Shown here piece after piece: positions 33,928 through 46,249 of a stretch of DNA of 64,000 bases. Within the stretch, counting starts at the first letter, position 1, and each line of letters begins with the position of its first letter. The stretch lies in contig JAIXMN010000035.1 of assembly GCA_025716815.1 (NCBI GenBank), positions 1-64,000 of the forward strand, in the 5' to 3' direction. This DNA is from Dichotomocladium elegans (lineage: Eukaryota; Mucoromycota; Mucoromycetes; Mucorales; Lichtheimiaceae). A program made the position numbers and the translations under genes. Under the pieces are notes generated by a model that was given only the letters and a program-made list of their open reading frames with translations, was not told the origin of the DNA and searched no databases.

Positions 33928-35501
33928 ATGTACGCCTACAATACGGACGCAAAAGCAACAGCGTATTATTCCCCACAACCAATGGAAGGCGGTTTGATTC
34001 CGGCAATCACCTGGAACTCGCCCATCAACCACCATCACTCACAGTTACATCACACTCTGTGTGAGAAAAATGACATGCAACATCGACACCATCACTCAGT
34101 ACGCCCATCAATACCCTTCCAGAATCATGACCGGTCGAATCTGTCAACAGGGCGCGCATCGGAAGTCGTCATCATGACGCCGGGCCCCGCCTCAGCTGTT
34201 GCGACAGTACCATCAATTACACAACAACGACATGATCAGCAGCAATCAAAGCTGACTACGTCGTATTGGGAGGACGAAGGTACCATCTGTTACCAGGTCG
34301 ATGCTCGCGGGGTGTGTGTCGCTCGTCGTCAAGGTAAATGACCAACTCCGTTCCAATGTGTCTACCGATGTCTCACTTTTTTAATATCCAGATAATGACA
34401 TGGTCAATGGCACGAAACTGCTCAATGTCGTGAAGATGTCTCGAGGCAAGCGCGACGGTATTCTAAAGAATGAGAAAGGTCGCGTCGTCGTCAAGGTCGG
34501 TGCCATGCATTTGAAGGGCGTGTGGTAAGCTTTTTCTGATTTGAATTCTGACCCCAACGACAATCTCCTCCCCCATAAACTCTCCCCATCCTTTGTTGTA
34601 AAACTTTTTTTTTCTCACCAACAATAAACAGGATCACGATCTCTCGTGCAAAGGCGCTTGCAACCCAATTCAATATCGTTGACCTGTTGCATCCACTCTT
34701 CACTGACGACCCAAGTATCTTTTTCTACGTAAACCCTCCCATGTTGCCACCCATGCTACCTGGATATTTTTTCCCGCCACCACCGCCACCACCACCACCA
34801 CCGCCACCACTTCATCACCATCATCCTTCAACACCGTCACCTTCCCCTGGCACAATAGCACAGCTGGAGGGCATTCTTCCCCAAGCTCCGCCACGCAGTA
34901 AGTGAGTTAGATGGAGTACACATTTATCCCAAATTGCTCACTTCTGTCACTTCCTTCCATGAACGCAGTAATGAATGTCGAGGCTAACCCGAGTATGATG
35001 CGTCCACCGCCTGTGCCATCCATGATACTCAGCTATCCTTCAGAGACCCACATCCATTCGGCCAATACCGGACCTGTATACAATAGCAACAATGGCATGG
35101 GAGGAAGTCAGCACTATGCTGAAAATCCATTGGCCGATTATGTCAACCACACCTCAAGTTCCTCCTCCGCACTCTCTGAGTCAGTCCCCAGCACATCGGG
35201 ATCTCATCCTTATTACCATCATCATTTCCATCAGCAGCAACAGGAACATACTACCACCGCTGGGACGGTTGCTGTATCACAATGCATCCACAATAACAGT
35301 ATGCCGCTTTATCCTTATGACAGCAGCTCAAGTAGCCTTGATCTGCCAGTACAAGAAAACGGGAGCCATCTCCACTTGAATATGCTCGTGCCTCCGTCGT
35401 CGCATTTGTTTGACGGCCAGCAGCAGCGGCACCACCACCACACTAAATGGATTGGCAATTTCAACCAACACTTGAATTTTCAACAACAGCAGCCGTGGTA
35501 G
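33928..35501 (+). CDS. APSES-type transcription factor (StuA/EFG1/PHD1 family)
   Basis: Four exons, 33928-34333, 34392-34524, 34632-34897 and 34969-35501, giving 445 aa. The APSES (KilA-N like) DNA-binding domain covers about residues 113-220: [20 protein letters not shown], then [20 protein letters not shown] and [19 protein letters not shown] across exons 2 and 3, ending [12 protein letters not shown]. These factors act in the nucleus as regulators of morphogenesis: sporulation in StuA, hyphal growth in EFG1. Either side is low complexity: His- and Gln-rich N-terminus, a run of 14 Pro followed by His at about 247-265, and Ser/His/Gln-rich C-terminus. The exon 3/4 splice is chosen over a readthrough stop at 34905 because it restores a long matching frame. 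Confidence 0.93.
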
Positions 35502-36130
35502 ATCTTTCCCATCAAACTTTGGAAAATGCAACGGTGCTGGGCGTGCTCGGCGGCGTGGCATTTTCTCATCGCATACATGTATCTGGTTCCCCGTCTCCCT
35601 TCTCCTCTCCCCCAAAGCTCACGCTCTCAAAGACGAACCCCCATCTTGCAAGTTCCCTATGATTTTTTAATTTCCCGTTCTCCGCTTTTTATTTATTTTT
35701 TCTTTCCTCCGACACCAATACCTTTTCTATAAAGCATTCCAACGCATACGCATTCGTACAATCTGCCCTTCTTCCACACCATTTTGTAACACTGCTTGTA
35801 ACCACCATATAATTTTTCTTTTGATTTCATCATATCTTCTTTCGTTTCCTCCGCCTCTTTATTTTTGTTTGTAAAAAGCGCTTTTGCTTTGGGTATTCGT
35901 AGGAAGGAAGTTTAGTACCAGAGGTCGTTTTTCTTTTTCCCTCTCTATTTTCAAGTGGATGGGGTTGGGTGAGTGATTTTGACCATCTCCCGAATGTTCG
36001 GCCGTACACTCAGACGACGCTAGAAACGAAAGTCTATGCTCGCCCAAAAGGGGGATGATCGACACGGCAGATTGCCGATCACTGGGTATGTAGGTGTTAC
36101 CAATGAATTGGGAAACATGTGCGTAGTTAG
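35502..36130. other. Intergenic region after the APSES gene
   Basis: Pyrimidine- and T-rich 3' flank, with no coding frame that I can support, running into the AT-rich end of transposon copy C. Confidence 0.4.
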
Positions 36131-37250
36131 TTTCGAAAATAAATCCGTCGCACGAAATACAAAAAGAAAAAGGTCGCATAAAATTACTTTATTTTCAAAA
36201 ATAAATGTCACACGCATCGGTAAAAAGATTTTCGCTAGACCACTGAAATACAAATGCTTCCCTCCATCCTCTCTCTCTCTCCCCGACCCAACGCCACATA
36301 TGCTATTTCACGGTGCTTATTGTCTATCAGACGCTCAACATAGAGCCCCGGTAGGGAGGGAGAATCCGCGCTGTGAAACATGGGTTGTGTATTAAAATCG
36401 CATGATAGCATATAGCTCCATGCTCTTTATCCCTCAACAGCTCATTCAGATAGTCAAAGAACTCAGAGGATCCAATATCTTCTCCATACTCTCTATTTTT
36501 TCATATATCCATATGATGAGCTCTGCAGAATTATGAGAAGAGGAATCTTGGATTCTTCACATTACTTGCCTAGTCAAAGAGTGAGGGACGGATCCTTCAA
36601 ATCGTTCAAATTTAAGCTACGTATTTGATGTTTCGATGATTCGGGTCATCAATGCCTCGCCTTTTAAGGTCCCGTTGCCTTTTACTTTGCTCTTGAGAAC
36701 TGACGAAAATTGTTCAATAGGATTGAGTTTTAGATTAGTACGGTGGAAGGATAGATGCGCCGATATCCCCGAGGCTCGCTGGATTCAGGGATATCCTCAG
36801 TCTTATGAATAAATGCATTATCCATTACCAGATAATGACCTTTCGTGTTTTCATAGTTATCGGTTTCATCCGGTTTGTCTATTTGCTTTGGGATTCTAAA
36901 GCTAAACGATATTGTCGTGTCTTTGATACTGTACAATAACCAGTGCGACGATCCTTTTCTTGCACCATGCCATGCCCGGTGTCGTGTTAACCGAACCTCA
37001 GACTCACGCAATTTTTTGTATCGTCACGCTTCTTCAAGTCCCATCGGGCGCACCCTGGTAAAGGCACGCTCTTTGATTTTCTCTTTTTCGTATATAATCG
37101 TTAGAGCGCCATACTGCATACATATTTCCAAAAGCTGTCAAACTCTCAAGCAATTTGACCCGCGCAAGTTGCTCTACGACAGGCAGATGGGTTCTTGCCA
37201 ATGCATCCTAAAATAAGATATTTATTGCAGTTCAGAAGAAAGATGCAAGT
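36130..37250 (-). mobile_element. Decayed Tc1/mariner transposon, copy C
   Basis: On the - strand, 36730-37011 retains HYLVMDNAFIHKTEDI, the second DDE block, and the following RGYRRIYPS corresponds to the YLPPYSP region. The 36160-36230 end (TACTTTATTTTCAAAAATAAA) matches the end of copy D at 47642-47665. The 5' part of the transposase is missing or rearranged beyond about 37250. Confidence 0.7.
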
Positions 37251-37566
37251 GAGCGATATTTGATTCCATGTATCTTCAGAATGGTACAGTGGTACTATGG
37301 TAATGTCGATTTTGCGCCGTTATATCTGACGCTGGACTGATTGATTTTGCTTTTTTACTACAGCTGCTTTACTGTTGTCTATGCATCAGAACTTCTCCAG
37401 CGCAGGAGTATATACATATCTTTCCTCTGCCAGTGATAATGTGTCTTATCAAGCTGTGCAGGAATCCTGTTTTGTCTCGCAGTGAATATCTTTGTCCTGA
37501 AGATATGGGCGGTACATACAGCCACCAGCTACCTACCTTTGCAAAAGGCAGAAGGGAAAAAGAAAT

Positions 37567-38224
37567 GTGTTTCCCGCCCCCCCCAAGAACATAGCAGATA
37601 TGATTATGACACCCATATATACGCACCGACAAAATGATGGACTGCAGAAAATATTGTACAAAATGCTCAACAGCAGAGAGAAGGAAAGGCGAATCGGCAC
37701 ACCAGATTACCTATTTTCTAAAGAAATCGGCGTTATGTATGTTACGTATGATATATATGAGATGCTTCTTTCCAAATGGCTTGGAGCTAACGCATTGAAC
37801 AAGCTCTCGACAAAGGTATGTGGCTCGCATTGAAGACTTATACCTACCACAAGTTAGACGACTGCATTTTTCAACTTGGAAAGGCGATCATCATACTGTG
37901 GAAGATCGGTTGACCATGCATGGGCTCTCTTTCAAGCTGTGTACGTATTTATTGGTGCATCTGGATTCAATCTTCGTGTTGAACGAGTTCAAGATGTATT
38001 ATCTGCCCACTGGAAGACGAGATGTGATACGCAGCACTATAACTGAAGTGAAGGAAGTAGGTAAGAACACAAGCTGTCGACCGCACACCAATATCAGCGA
38101 AGAACAGCAAGTCAAGATATTCACCAGAGCCCATATTTCTCGTTTCCCATTGGGTTCATCTTCTTTGCCGCTGCCCTCTCAGCCTGCACCAAAGTGTCCC
38201 CCCCTCTTAGACGGAGAAGAGTAG
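37567..38224 (+). pseudogene. Unclassified repeat-family ORF remains
   Basis: Two adjacent + strand frames (37567-37833 and 37820-38224) read like parts of one protein: ILYKMLNSREKERRIGTPDY, then IEDLYLPQVRRLHFSTWKGD and DSIFVLNEFKMYYLPTGRRD. I have a weak memory of comparable multicopy, domain-less proteins in Mucorales genomes, so an unclassified mobile-element-related ORF is likely. There is no start codon with good context, and the two frames overlap rather than splice. Treat as a guess. Confidence 0.3.
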
Positions 38225-38320
38225 AACACTCGGCTGCAAGGTCTTAATTCTCAGATGCGAATTATTATACGACAATTTTATACAATTTTATGCGACATTA
38301 TTGTTGAAAACAAAGTGGTC

Positions 38321-40233
38321 TTAATTGATCGCCTCACTGAAGGCCACCAGCTTCTCACCCTTAATTTGGTCTATTGAGGGTCAATTTAAGCGAACAATTC
38401 ATCCAACATGCCCCATGCCACTTACTATCTTTTTTGACAACGTATTCGGCAGCTACATCGCAATCCTTAAGAACTGCCTTCTCAAGTACCTTTGCATTGT
38501 TGCAGATGATGCATCCGTCCACCTTGGCACTAACAAAAAAAACATAAGACGGCGGTTCTCTCCCTCTTTTACTGCAGACATACTTATCAGCAATCACAAC
38601 ATTGTCCATGATAACCGAGTTGGCTATTTTAACATTCTTGCCAATCACGCAGTGGGCGCCTACACACGATTTCTTCACAGATGATCGCTCATCGATTTTT
38701 GTGTGCTCACCAATCATCGAGTCATTTCCGACCTGAGTCTTGGGAGCAACTTCAGCCGTTGCTGGTACTCGAGTCACAGGCATACCCTGCTTAGTTGTCT
38801 ATCGCCATGATGAAAGATCAGCGTAAATTTCCCTTACATCGCGTAGAAATATAGCTCTCACATGTCTGTTTAGTTCGCTATAGCTGGCAATCGTATTGCC
38901 TCGACTGCAGAAGCCTCCGCGATAAACATAGGCGTGGGTGCTGACGGGGCTATTGAATTCTTCTTCTTGCTGTTCAGAGTTTGTTGTCGACAATGACAAC
39001 GCGCTGTTCAAGAGAGGCTTGTAGGCCGATGCATCTATTGTGCGTTATCAGTCAGTTTCTTTGCCAGAACATATGTACGAATATACTTGCATTTCTTTAC
39101 ATCCTCGCGCTCCACCATCTTCTTTTGATACTGGCATTTGACAAGCATCGGTATCAAATCCTCGGATATACTAGATATTTTCTCTTTGTCAACCACCATG
39201 TCAAGCACCCAGCGCTTGAATATATAGAGGTGGGCATCGTAGAGATTGGTGTGCACTCGCACACGCGGAAATCTTTGTTATGCGGCTCCTGTTAGACACA
39301 TCCCGGCTTTTTGGGCTCGCCTGATATACTTTACTTTTTTAGAAGTGACATGCGCATCGAAAAATCGTCGTCTTCAGATCGAGGCACTTTGTAGACCAAG
39401 GCCGACTGTGCTGGGCTGATGCCGACGTATGGCGCCAATCCTGGATAGATATCGTTGTAACAAGTTAAGGAGATGAATACAATGGACGCAATCTCATCAA
39501 AACGTACCACTGTCATCCTTCGCTGCCTCTGATAATGCGGACTCATAAAATACAGCAGACAAGGTAGAATCGCGAATACGGTGTGCATCAAGAAAATCTC
39601 TAGGTTCAAGATCAGTCATAAGATCGCAAGGAACCACTATGAAATCTCTCTGTATGAAAAAGATGCAGCTAGATGAGTTTCTGCGTGTTCTTCCTCTTAC
39701 TCAAGACGCCCACAATCATACATCGATTTTATCCTTGATAACTCGCAGGGCATCTGCCGTGCCGCAGTCTTCGTCTACCGGTACAACGTTGCAATGCACG
39801 CTGCCTTGATAATTACGGGAAATATATGCGGAAAGCTTGTGGTGGGCTGTGCCTGATGATTGTATTAATAAAATGGCGTCTTATTTTGAACATGCGTATA
39901 TAAAAAAGAGAAAGCTCGAGTTAATACACATGTTACGTTCAACAACACCAATGTATTCTGCCGCAAGATATGTACCATGTATGCCCGCCTTCTCCAACCA
40001 TTCGAGTACATATGAGATAATGGGCTTATTTCCAACAGGAAGCAACGCCTTGGGCATGTTGTCTTCGTCACAAATGGGATATAACCTTTATCATTTTTGA
40101 GAAATTGGCGATCACGGTCTTTCACATTCCAATTTCCATTCTCCAGTGTTTACCGGTTCGTGCTCCCATAACCAGCCAGGACAACGGCTTGGAACTCAGA
40201 GAGGCGGTGATGACGTGCCTTCTCAAACAACAT
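38321..40233 (-). CDS. GCD1: Translation initiation factor eIF2B, gamma subunit
   Basis: Ten exons, 451 aa: 40233-40154, 40085-39937, 39852-39722, 39649-39508, 39440-39335, 39272-39079, 39034-38838, 38786-38584, 38529-38426, 38370-38321. Part of the eIF2B guanine exchange factor that recycles eIF2-GDP, the target of stress signalling through eIF2alpha phosphorylation. N-terminal nucleotidyltransferase-like fold: EFQAVVLAGYGS, NMPKALLPVGNKPIISYVLE, DEDCGTADALRVI, FIVVPCDLMTDLEP and NLYDAHLYIFKRWVLD. C-terminal left-handed beta helix of hexapeptide repeats from about residue 335: VGNDSMIGEHTKIDERSSVK, GAHCVIGKNVKIANSVIMD. Two junctions are uncertain: the end of exon 2, where a six-residue insert (GTYLAA) precedes EYIGVVE, and the 44-nt intron between exons 6 and 7, which has alternatives. 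Confidence 0.9.
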
Positions 40234-40954
40234 GGTCAATCGATCGGGTTGAAGTTGAACAAATCAATCAGAAGAAAAAATTGATATGCCAATAACTATT
40301 TTTTTTCTTTTGGCCCGCACACACACGTCTACTCATCCTGACGCACCAGAAATAAAATGGGGTAACCTATCTGGCACTCCGACATCCGCCTTTTTCTTCT
40401 GGGTAACGCAAACCCATTAGGTCCTCATAACAAATCGAAGAATGTCAAGTCAATGGATTAAGAAGGCTTTGCATTCATCGATTGTGAAGCATTGGAAGAA
40501 GAAGATAGCTGTAAGAAACAGATACATTTGTGATAATGATTGCAAGGCAGCAACCAAGTGACCGAGAAACACAGATCATGGACTGCGCCAGAAGCATCAG
40601 CTCTTGCGCAAACCCTTCGTTCTGTCTTTCTCTGCATTTGACGCAAGTCAGATTTCCGGATTATCTAATGGTAATAGAGAGCTGGAATAAAAATGATAAC
40701 CAACATGGCATGACCGGGATGATGGAAACTGAGACTTTTCAATGTCATTCTGCATTTAAGCGTTATAAATACCTCAGCCTGATGGGAAATCAGCGTTACC
40801 CTAAAGGAACCAAAAGGACTATCATCGTCAGCCCCTTTAAACCCTGGTATAGGGGGACCACTGCTGAACTATCATTGGAGGATTTATTGTGATGAAAACT
40901 TCTACTATAAGAGGAGTGGGGAACATGTACATACTTATGTGTGTGTGTGTGCGT
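40234..40954. other. Intergenic region between eIF2B gamma and pyruvate kinase
   Basis: Promoter side of the - strand eIF2B gamma gene and 3' flank of pyruvate kinase. A 120-codon + strand frame at 40530-40892 has no recognisable motif and no conserved-looking composition. A short GT repeat lies at 40938-40952, directly after the kinase stop. Confidence 0.45.
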
Positions 40955-42627
40955 TCAGGCGGCTACCAAGATGCGAATTGTATTTGTGTTACCCAAACCC
41001 CCCTTCCAACCCTGGACAATAACCACCGAATCGCCCGATTGGACAAGTCCCGCCTCCTTTGCGCGCTCGATGCCCCAGCGGATTCGAGCTTCCACGTCTT
41101 CCTGCCAGGTTTCGTGGTTGGCCTCGCGGTAGATGAAAGGGAAGACGCCGCGGTTGAGATGAGACTGACGGGCGGTCAGTTCATTACGGGTAACGACCAC
41201 AATGGGCTGGGCTGGACGGTATTTTGCTGCAAGCCGGGCGGTGTGGCCGGACTTTGATAGGACGAGGATTGCACCTGCGTTCTGTTCAGCTGCGGCAGAG
41301 ACCGCAGCGCAAGCAATGGTCTCGGTGGTGTCAGTGGGCCATGGCGTTAGAGAGCGGAGCTCGTTGAAGAGAGGAGGGTAGCAAATAACAGACTCGGCGA
41401 GCTCGCAGGTGCGGGCCATGGTGCGGACGGCTTTGATAGGGTAGGCGCCTTTGGCGGTCTCGCCAGAAAGCATCACAAGGTCGGCGCCATCAAGGACGGC
41501 ATTGGCAACGTCAGATACCTCTGCACGGGTGGGCCGGGGGTTGTAAGTCATGGACTCAAGCATCTGTGTGGCGCAGGCAACAGGCTTCCCGGCAATATTG
41601 CATTTGGCAATCATCATTTTCTGAGCAACAAAAACCCGCTCGCAGGGAATCTCGATGCCCATATCGCCACGGGCAATCATAATCCCATCCGTCTCGGCAA
41701 GTATCTCGTCAAAATTCTGACATCCCTGATGGTTCTCAAGCTTACAAATGATCTTGATATTCTTTCCGTCGGCACCTAATACCTTACGGATGTCACGGAC
41801 GTCCTCGGCGCGGCGGATGAACGACGCGAAGATCATGTCAACGCCATGTTTGACGCCAAAGCGGAGGTCAGACTTGTCCTTTTCGCTCAATGCAGGAAGA
41901 TCGACGGGCGTCTTGGGAAGGTTGACACCCTTGCGCGAAGCAAGTTTACCGTTGTTCAGAGCTCTCACCTTGAGGTGATCATCATGCTTTTCGAGCACCT
42001 GAAAACATAACACGCCATCATCGACGTACACCATCTTGCCAACGTCAATCACCTTGGTGATGTTCTTGTAATCAACATACATGATTTTTTCGTCACATTG
42101 GTCTTTGTATTTTTCATCAACACTGATAATCATCTCATGTCCTTTGCTAACGGGAACCTCCTTGCCATCGCGCATGACGCCAGTACGAATCTCAGGACCC
42201 TTGGTATCGAGCGCAATGGCGAGGGCACGGTCCGGGCGTTCTGTATCAAATATTGTTGAGAGGGTTCCTTTGCGGTGTCCCTGTGTTAATACTTACCTGC
42301 TGCTGCTGCGCGGGCGTTTTTCAGAACAGATTCGTGATACTATTTTTATAAGATCATTCAGCAAATCACATTAGAAAACGTGACCCCATGCACCCTTCCA
42401 AAATGAACACATACGCTGTAATCACCGTGCGAAAAATTCATGCGGACAATGTTCATTCCGGCGTCCATAAGCTCAATCATCTTTTCCTTGCTATTGGTAG
42501 CGGGGCCGATTGTACAGATGATGGAAGTCTTTCGGGTAGCCTTAGGTTCAATGTCGATATCCATACCAGCAATCCATTGCATGGGAAACTGGATGGGCAT
42601 CGACTCGGAAGATTTCGCTTGGAACAT
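40955..42627 (-). CDS. PYK1: Pyruvate kinase
   Basis: Three exons, 42627-42415, 42339-42297 and 42240-40955, giving 513 aa, close to the usual 500-530. Catalyses phosphoenolpyruvate + ADP to pyruvate + ATP, the last step of glycolysis in the cytosol. Seen: [18 protein letters not shown] and [13 protein letters not shown] (substrate Arg and Asn), [11 protein letters not shown], the catalytic Lys in [12 protein letters not shown], the Mg site [12 protein letters not shown], and [20 protein letters not shown]. The C-terminal domain has [15 protein letters not shown], in the region that binds fructose 1,6-bisphosphate in regulated enzymes. Exon 2 is only 43 nt. Codon use is strongly biased to C/G-ending codons compared with neighbours, as expected of a highly expressed glycolytic gene. 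Start: ATG of [11 protein letters not shown]. Confidence 0.96.
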
Positions 42628-44914
42628 GAGGTGTGTGTCTGATAGGTTGGTTAAACGACAAAAGAGGTAAAGCGGCACACAGCCACACTAGACAGTGTCA
42701 GTCTTTTATAGGTTAGCATGGGCAAAGAGTTCATTCAAGCATGGTTATTTTGTCTGTTAGCATGATACTGCCAGGGTCTGGCAACAGCAAAAGAAACGAT
42801 GTCTCACTTTTTTATCAATCTCTTAAAACACTTAGCAAGCATCCGAGCGCTAAAGACAGCAGCAATTATATATGGTTGTTATCTGAATGGTCTACGTAGT
42901 TATTAACTCTACACACATGACTGGGGCAATTATTACTGTCTTTATCCTCTACATAGTCAATGTCTTTTTTCTTACAGCCACCCATTCCCGTCTCATGCCA
43001 ACGGAACAATACCTGTTCTACGTATATATTCTCCTTTTCCTTCTTTATCATCATCGCTCTTCGTAAGTTGGACCCGATCCTTTGGACATACCTTACGTCA
43101 GATGTAGATCAGAGATAAGGAAAATACGGGGTCTTCTTCACAGAAACCCTTGTGTCACAAACGAGCCCGTCGGTGGCATAGCACGTGGATAGCGAACTTT
43201 CTAAATTATTGCAGTGGCATTCTTATTCCCGATGCTTCTGTTGTTTGTTTTTGCGGCATCCACTTTATTTTTTTCTGCGAAGCTAATTACATCACCCAAT
43301 CAGATTGTTTCCCTATACCTCAACTTAGAGTCTTCCGTACAACTACAACTGACGGCGAACCCAAAAACCATGATTTCATGTTCTTTTTTCGCGTGGCGCG
43401 GGCAGGTAGTGTGTCTCTCTCTCTCCCCCCTATACACTTATCGACACATAGCTTTCTCAGAAAAAAAAAAAAAGAGAAGAGAAATGTGTGTGTGTGCGTT
43501 GGATGCGGCAGTGTGTAGATGATCGCTTTGCTTCGTCATTCGCCCCTACCCCAGGTTGGACAAAGAATTTCGACAAACCGGTCCTTAGAAGGATCCCATC
43601 GCATATCATAATCGCATAATGTACAAATCAGAATCAAGAAACGGAGAATGTGGCACATTGCCCTGCGCCACCTCGCCATTTTTGAGCTTTGCAAATCGCT
43701 GAGTCGGATAGTCCCTGCCTGATAGGTAAATCTGGAGGTAATGTGATCGGAAAGAGCGAAAAAAGAGGGGAGCGCATGTTACGAACAATATGGTCTTTTT
43801 CTTTGACGCTGCGAAAGGGGAAAAAAGCAAAGTAGAATGTGTTACATAATAAATCACAACAGCTGTTTGATGTTTCGCTCTGTCTATAATTCTAAGCAAG
43901 GGCTGCGTTATTCACCCCAGCTACAAAGGTAAGGGGGACCTAATACAAATTTTAGCTGCACAGGTGGCGCTCAAACAAAACGAAAAAAAAAACGTGGAGT
44001 TGTTAAAATGGTGCACGAATGGTGTCATGACCCCCGCCGTCCTTTTTTTATTTTTGACGCACAGGATAGAGTATGTGTAACAATCATGGTGTTGGAACAA
44101 CCAAAGCATAGCGATATCAGAGACCATAACTCCTCCGTTACTGACGGATATCCAATTGACCAGCACAGTGCACATTGCAAGTGCATTGGCCAATGCTCCA
44201 TGCGTTGAAAATAATTTATGTCCTCTACAATGGGCATGTCTTCAGGGTGGCCGTCGTTGAGCAAAGAGCGGATCGGCATGATGCGAGGGTGCTGTAGTCG
44301 ACAGCAGATATACTCTTTCTATACAGCAGTGGCTAGTGTATGAGTTGCATTCTCCATTTTCGGATTTTTCCAACGAAGAACCACCACATATAAACTATTG
44401 TATCCATGATATACCCAATCACCGTCAAGGTGGCTATTTTTCTTCAGAGGGTATGTTGAACACGCAGCACTAAAAAAAGTGCTTCCAATAGAAGCGTCCA
44501 TGACAACATCATTCCATAGGATGTTCTATCCCAAATGACACCACACGTTCTTCCCGCTTCGGGAGAAGGGTGAAGGACTGTTCTCCTTATGCCGACTCAG
44601 GTGTGGCCACAAAAAAGAAATATGCGTCGTTATTGGCTCTGCGCTCGTCTCCCGCGTTTTTGTATGGTCGAGCACCTGGTGACCACCAGAGACACCCGAA
44701 CGAAAGCATTATGCTGCTAGGTTAGATATAAACGTGCGAGGTGCACACTGTGTGCGCTTGATCCACGGTCTATATAAAGGCTGGGACTTGCCACGATCCT
44801 TCCTCTCCACAACTTCATGACAGCGACGTCTATCCTCCATTAAATCCCTCCTCACTTCGCATATCTTGTACTTTAAAGACCTCCGTTTGTCGGGCATATA
44901 CTCAATTTGGCACT
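42628..44914. other. Intergenic region (2.3 kb) between divergent genes
   Basis: Holds the promoters of pyruvate kinase (-) and the zinc-finger factor (+). Simple-sequence tracts (CT, poly-A, GT) lie at 43415-43497. A hydrophobic frame at 43214 has a signal-like start but no continuation. No gene supported. Confidence 0.45.
43415..43497. repeat. CT, poly-A and GT simple-sequence tracts
   Basis: TCTCTCTCTC at 43417, a run of 13 A at 43460, and GTGTGTGTGT near 43485 lie within 85 bp in the pyruvate kinase/zinc-finger intergenic region. Confidence 0.8.
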
Positions 44915-46249
44915 ATGAGCTCCACAGTTCAAGCTAACTCTCAGTCGGTTGCTGGATCAGCCACTCATCAAAGTACCATTGCGTTTGATCAGTCTACTAT
45001 TGGCATGGACGGTTCTACGGCCGTGATTGCCTCAGCATCACCGTTCTTTTATGCTTCTCCAAGCGATTTGATTTCCAATTGTCAAGTGGCAGCAACCAGT
45101 GCTTCTCTTGTGGCGACCTCCGCATCTCAGCCTTATGTTGACGATGGTAAAAAAAATTAGTAAATAAATAAAGCACCGCGAGAAATTCAACTCTGTTTAT
45201 TCCATGTAGCTGCGTCTTCCTTCCCTTCCTGCCAATTCTCCGCTAATGAATTGACCATCCAGCAAGGGTGCGTGCCTTCAGACGATGACTTCCTATTGTC
45301 CGAAATGCTGGATGATCATTTACTATGGATGATACCCCATTCGGCCGCGTCTTTTCTGCCTTTGTCTGCAGCATTATCGTTCCCTTTGCTGCAACAGCAG
45401 GAAGAGCAACAGCAGCAACAACCAGAACAGTTCCAGAATCTACTGCCTGAAGCACCTGCATTCGCGCTCAATAGCACGTCTTTTGAGAATGGATGTTTCA
45501 TGTCGCCCTCCTGTCAATCGTCATATTCGCTTGCGTTTCCCGACTCTTCAGCGGAGAGTGCTGGCTCATATGCTATTCCTTCGATAGCCAGCCCCACTAC
45601 GAATCCAGTGTTTACCGTCTCGCCTGCTCAGTCATTTTCTTCTACTATCTTGGACCAAATGATAACCGGCCTCACTATTGATTCAGTCGCCGCCGCACCA
45701 CAGCTGCCCTTGGCAGCAGCAGCTTCTTTTCCTTCTTCTTCGCCCCCGCCCGGTGTTCCTGAAGAAGCGGCCACCACACTATTGTCTTCAGTAGTGGCGC
45801 AGCAGCTCACGCTCGCGGACGGCGATCACAACATATTCCTGCAACCCTGGCTTGAGCAGCAGATCATTGTCCAACAGCAAGAAAACGACCAAGGGCATAT
45901 CACACAGCAACAACAAGAACAAGGACGCCAGCGACCAGAGAAGCAGCCCAACATGACTGATAATAAGAAATCTCTGACCGAAAGCAAGGGAGCCGCATCC
46001 GGTGCAGCAAAGGGGAACCCGTCTCCTGTACGTCGCACGCGTCACATATGCCCATTCTGTACTCACTCAAGCAACCGTGCGAATAACATGAAAGAGCATA
46101 TCATGACACACTACCCAAATCGCCCAAAGGCTTTCAAGTGTCACCGCTGCGGTAAACCATTCGCTCGCAAGCACGATATGAAGCGCCACCTCAAGATCCA
46201 CGAACGCCGCCGTACACCACGGTATCCAGGCACTATCCTCTTTTGTTAA
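44915..46249 (+). CDS. C2H2 zinc-finger transcription factor
   Basis: Two exons, 44915-45146 and 45210-46249, giving 423 aa. The first 330 residues are low complexity: Ser/Thr/Ala-rich with Gln runs, typical of activation regions. A basic patch (SPVRRTRH) precedes two C-terminal C2H2 fingers: CPFCTHSSNRANNMKEHIMT(H) at about 353-373, and CHRCGKPFARKHDMKRHLKI(H) at about 383-403. The second is canonical, with RKHDMKRH on its recognition helix; the first has non-standard linker and helix residues. A fungal regulator acting in the nucleus; the RK-D-MKRH helix recalls the Crz1/Msn2-like group, but I would not assign an orthologue. The start is an ATG 30 bp after an upstream stop. Confidence 0.9.

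Noticed and set aside
34700..34894. Val-rich - strand frame
   Set aside because: Antisense of the polyproline and polyhistidine run in the APSES gene.
40530..40892. 120-codon + strand frame between eIF2B gamma and pyruvate kinase
   Set aside because: No motif, no splice partners, and composition like the surrounding non-coding DNA.
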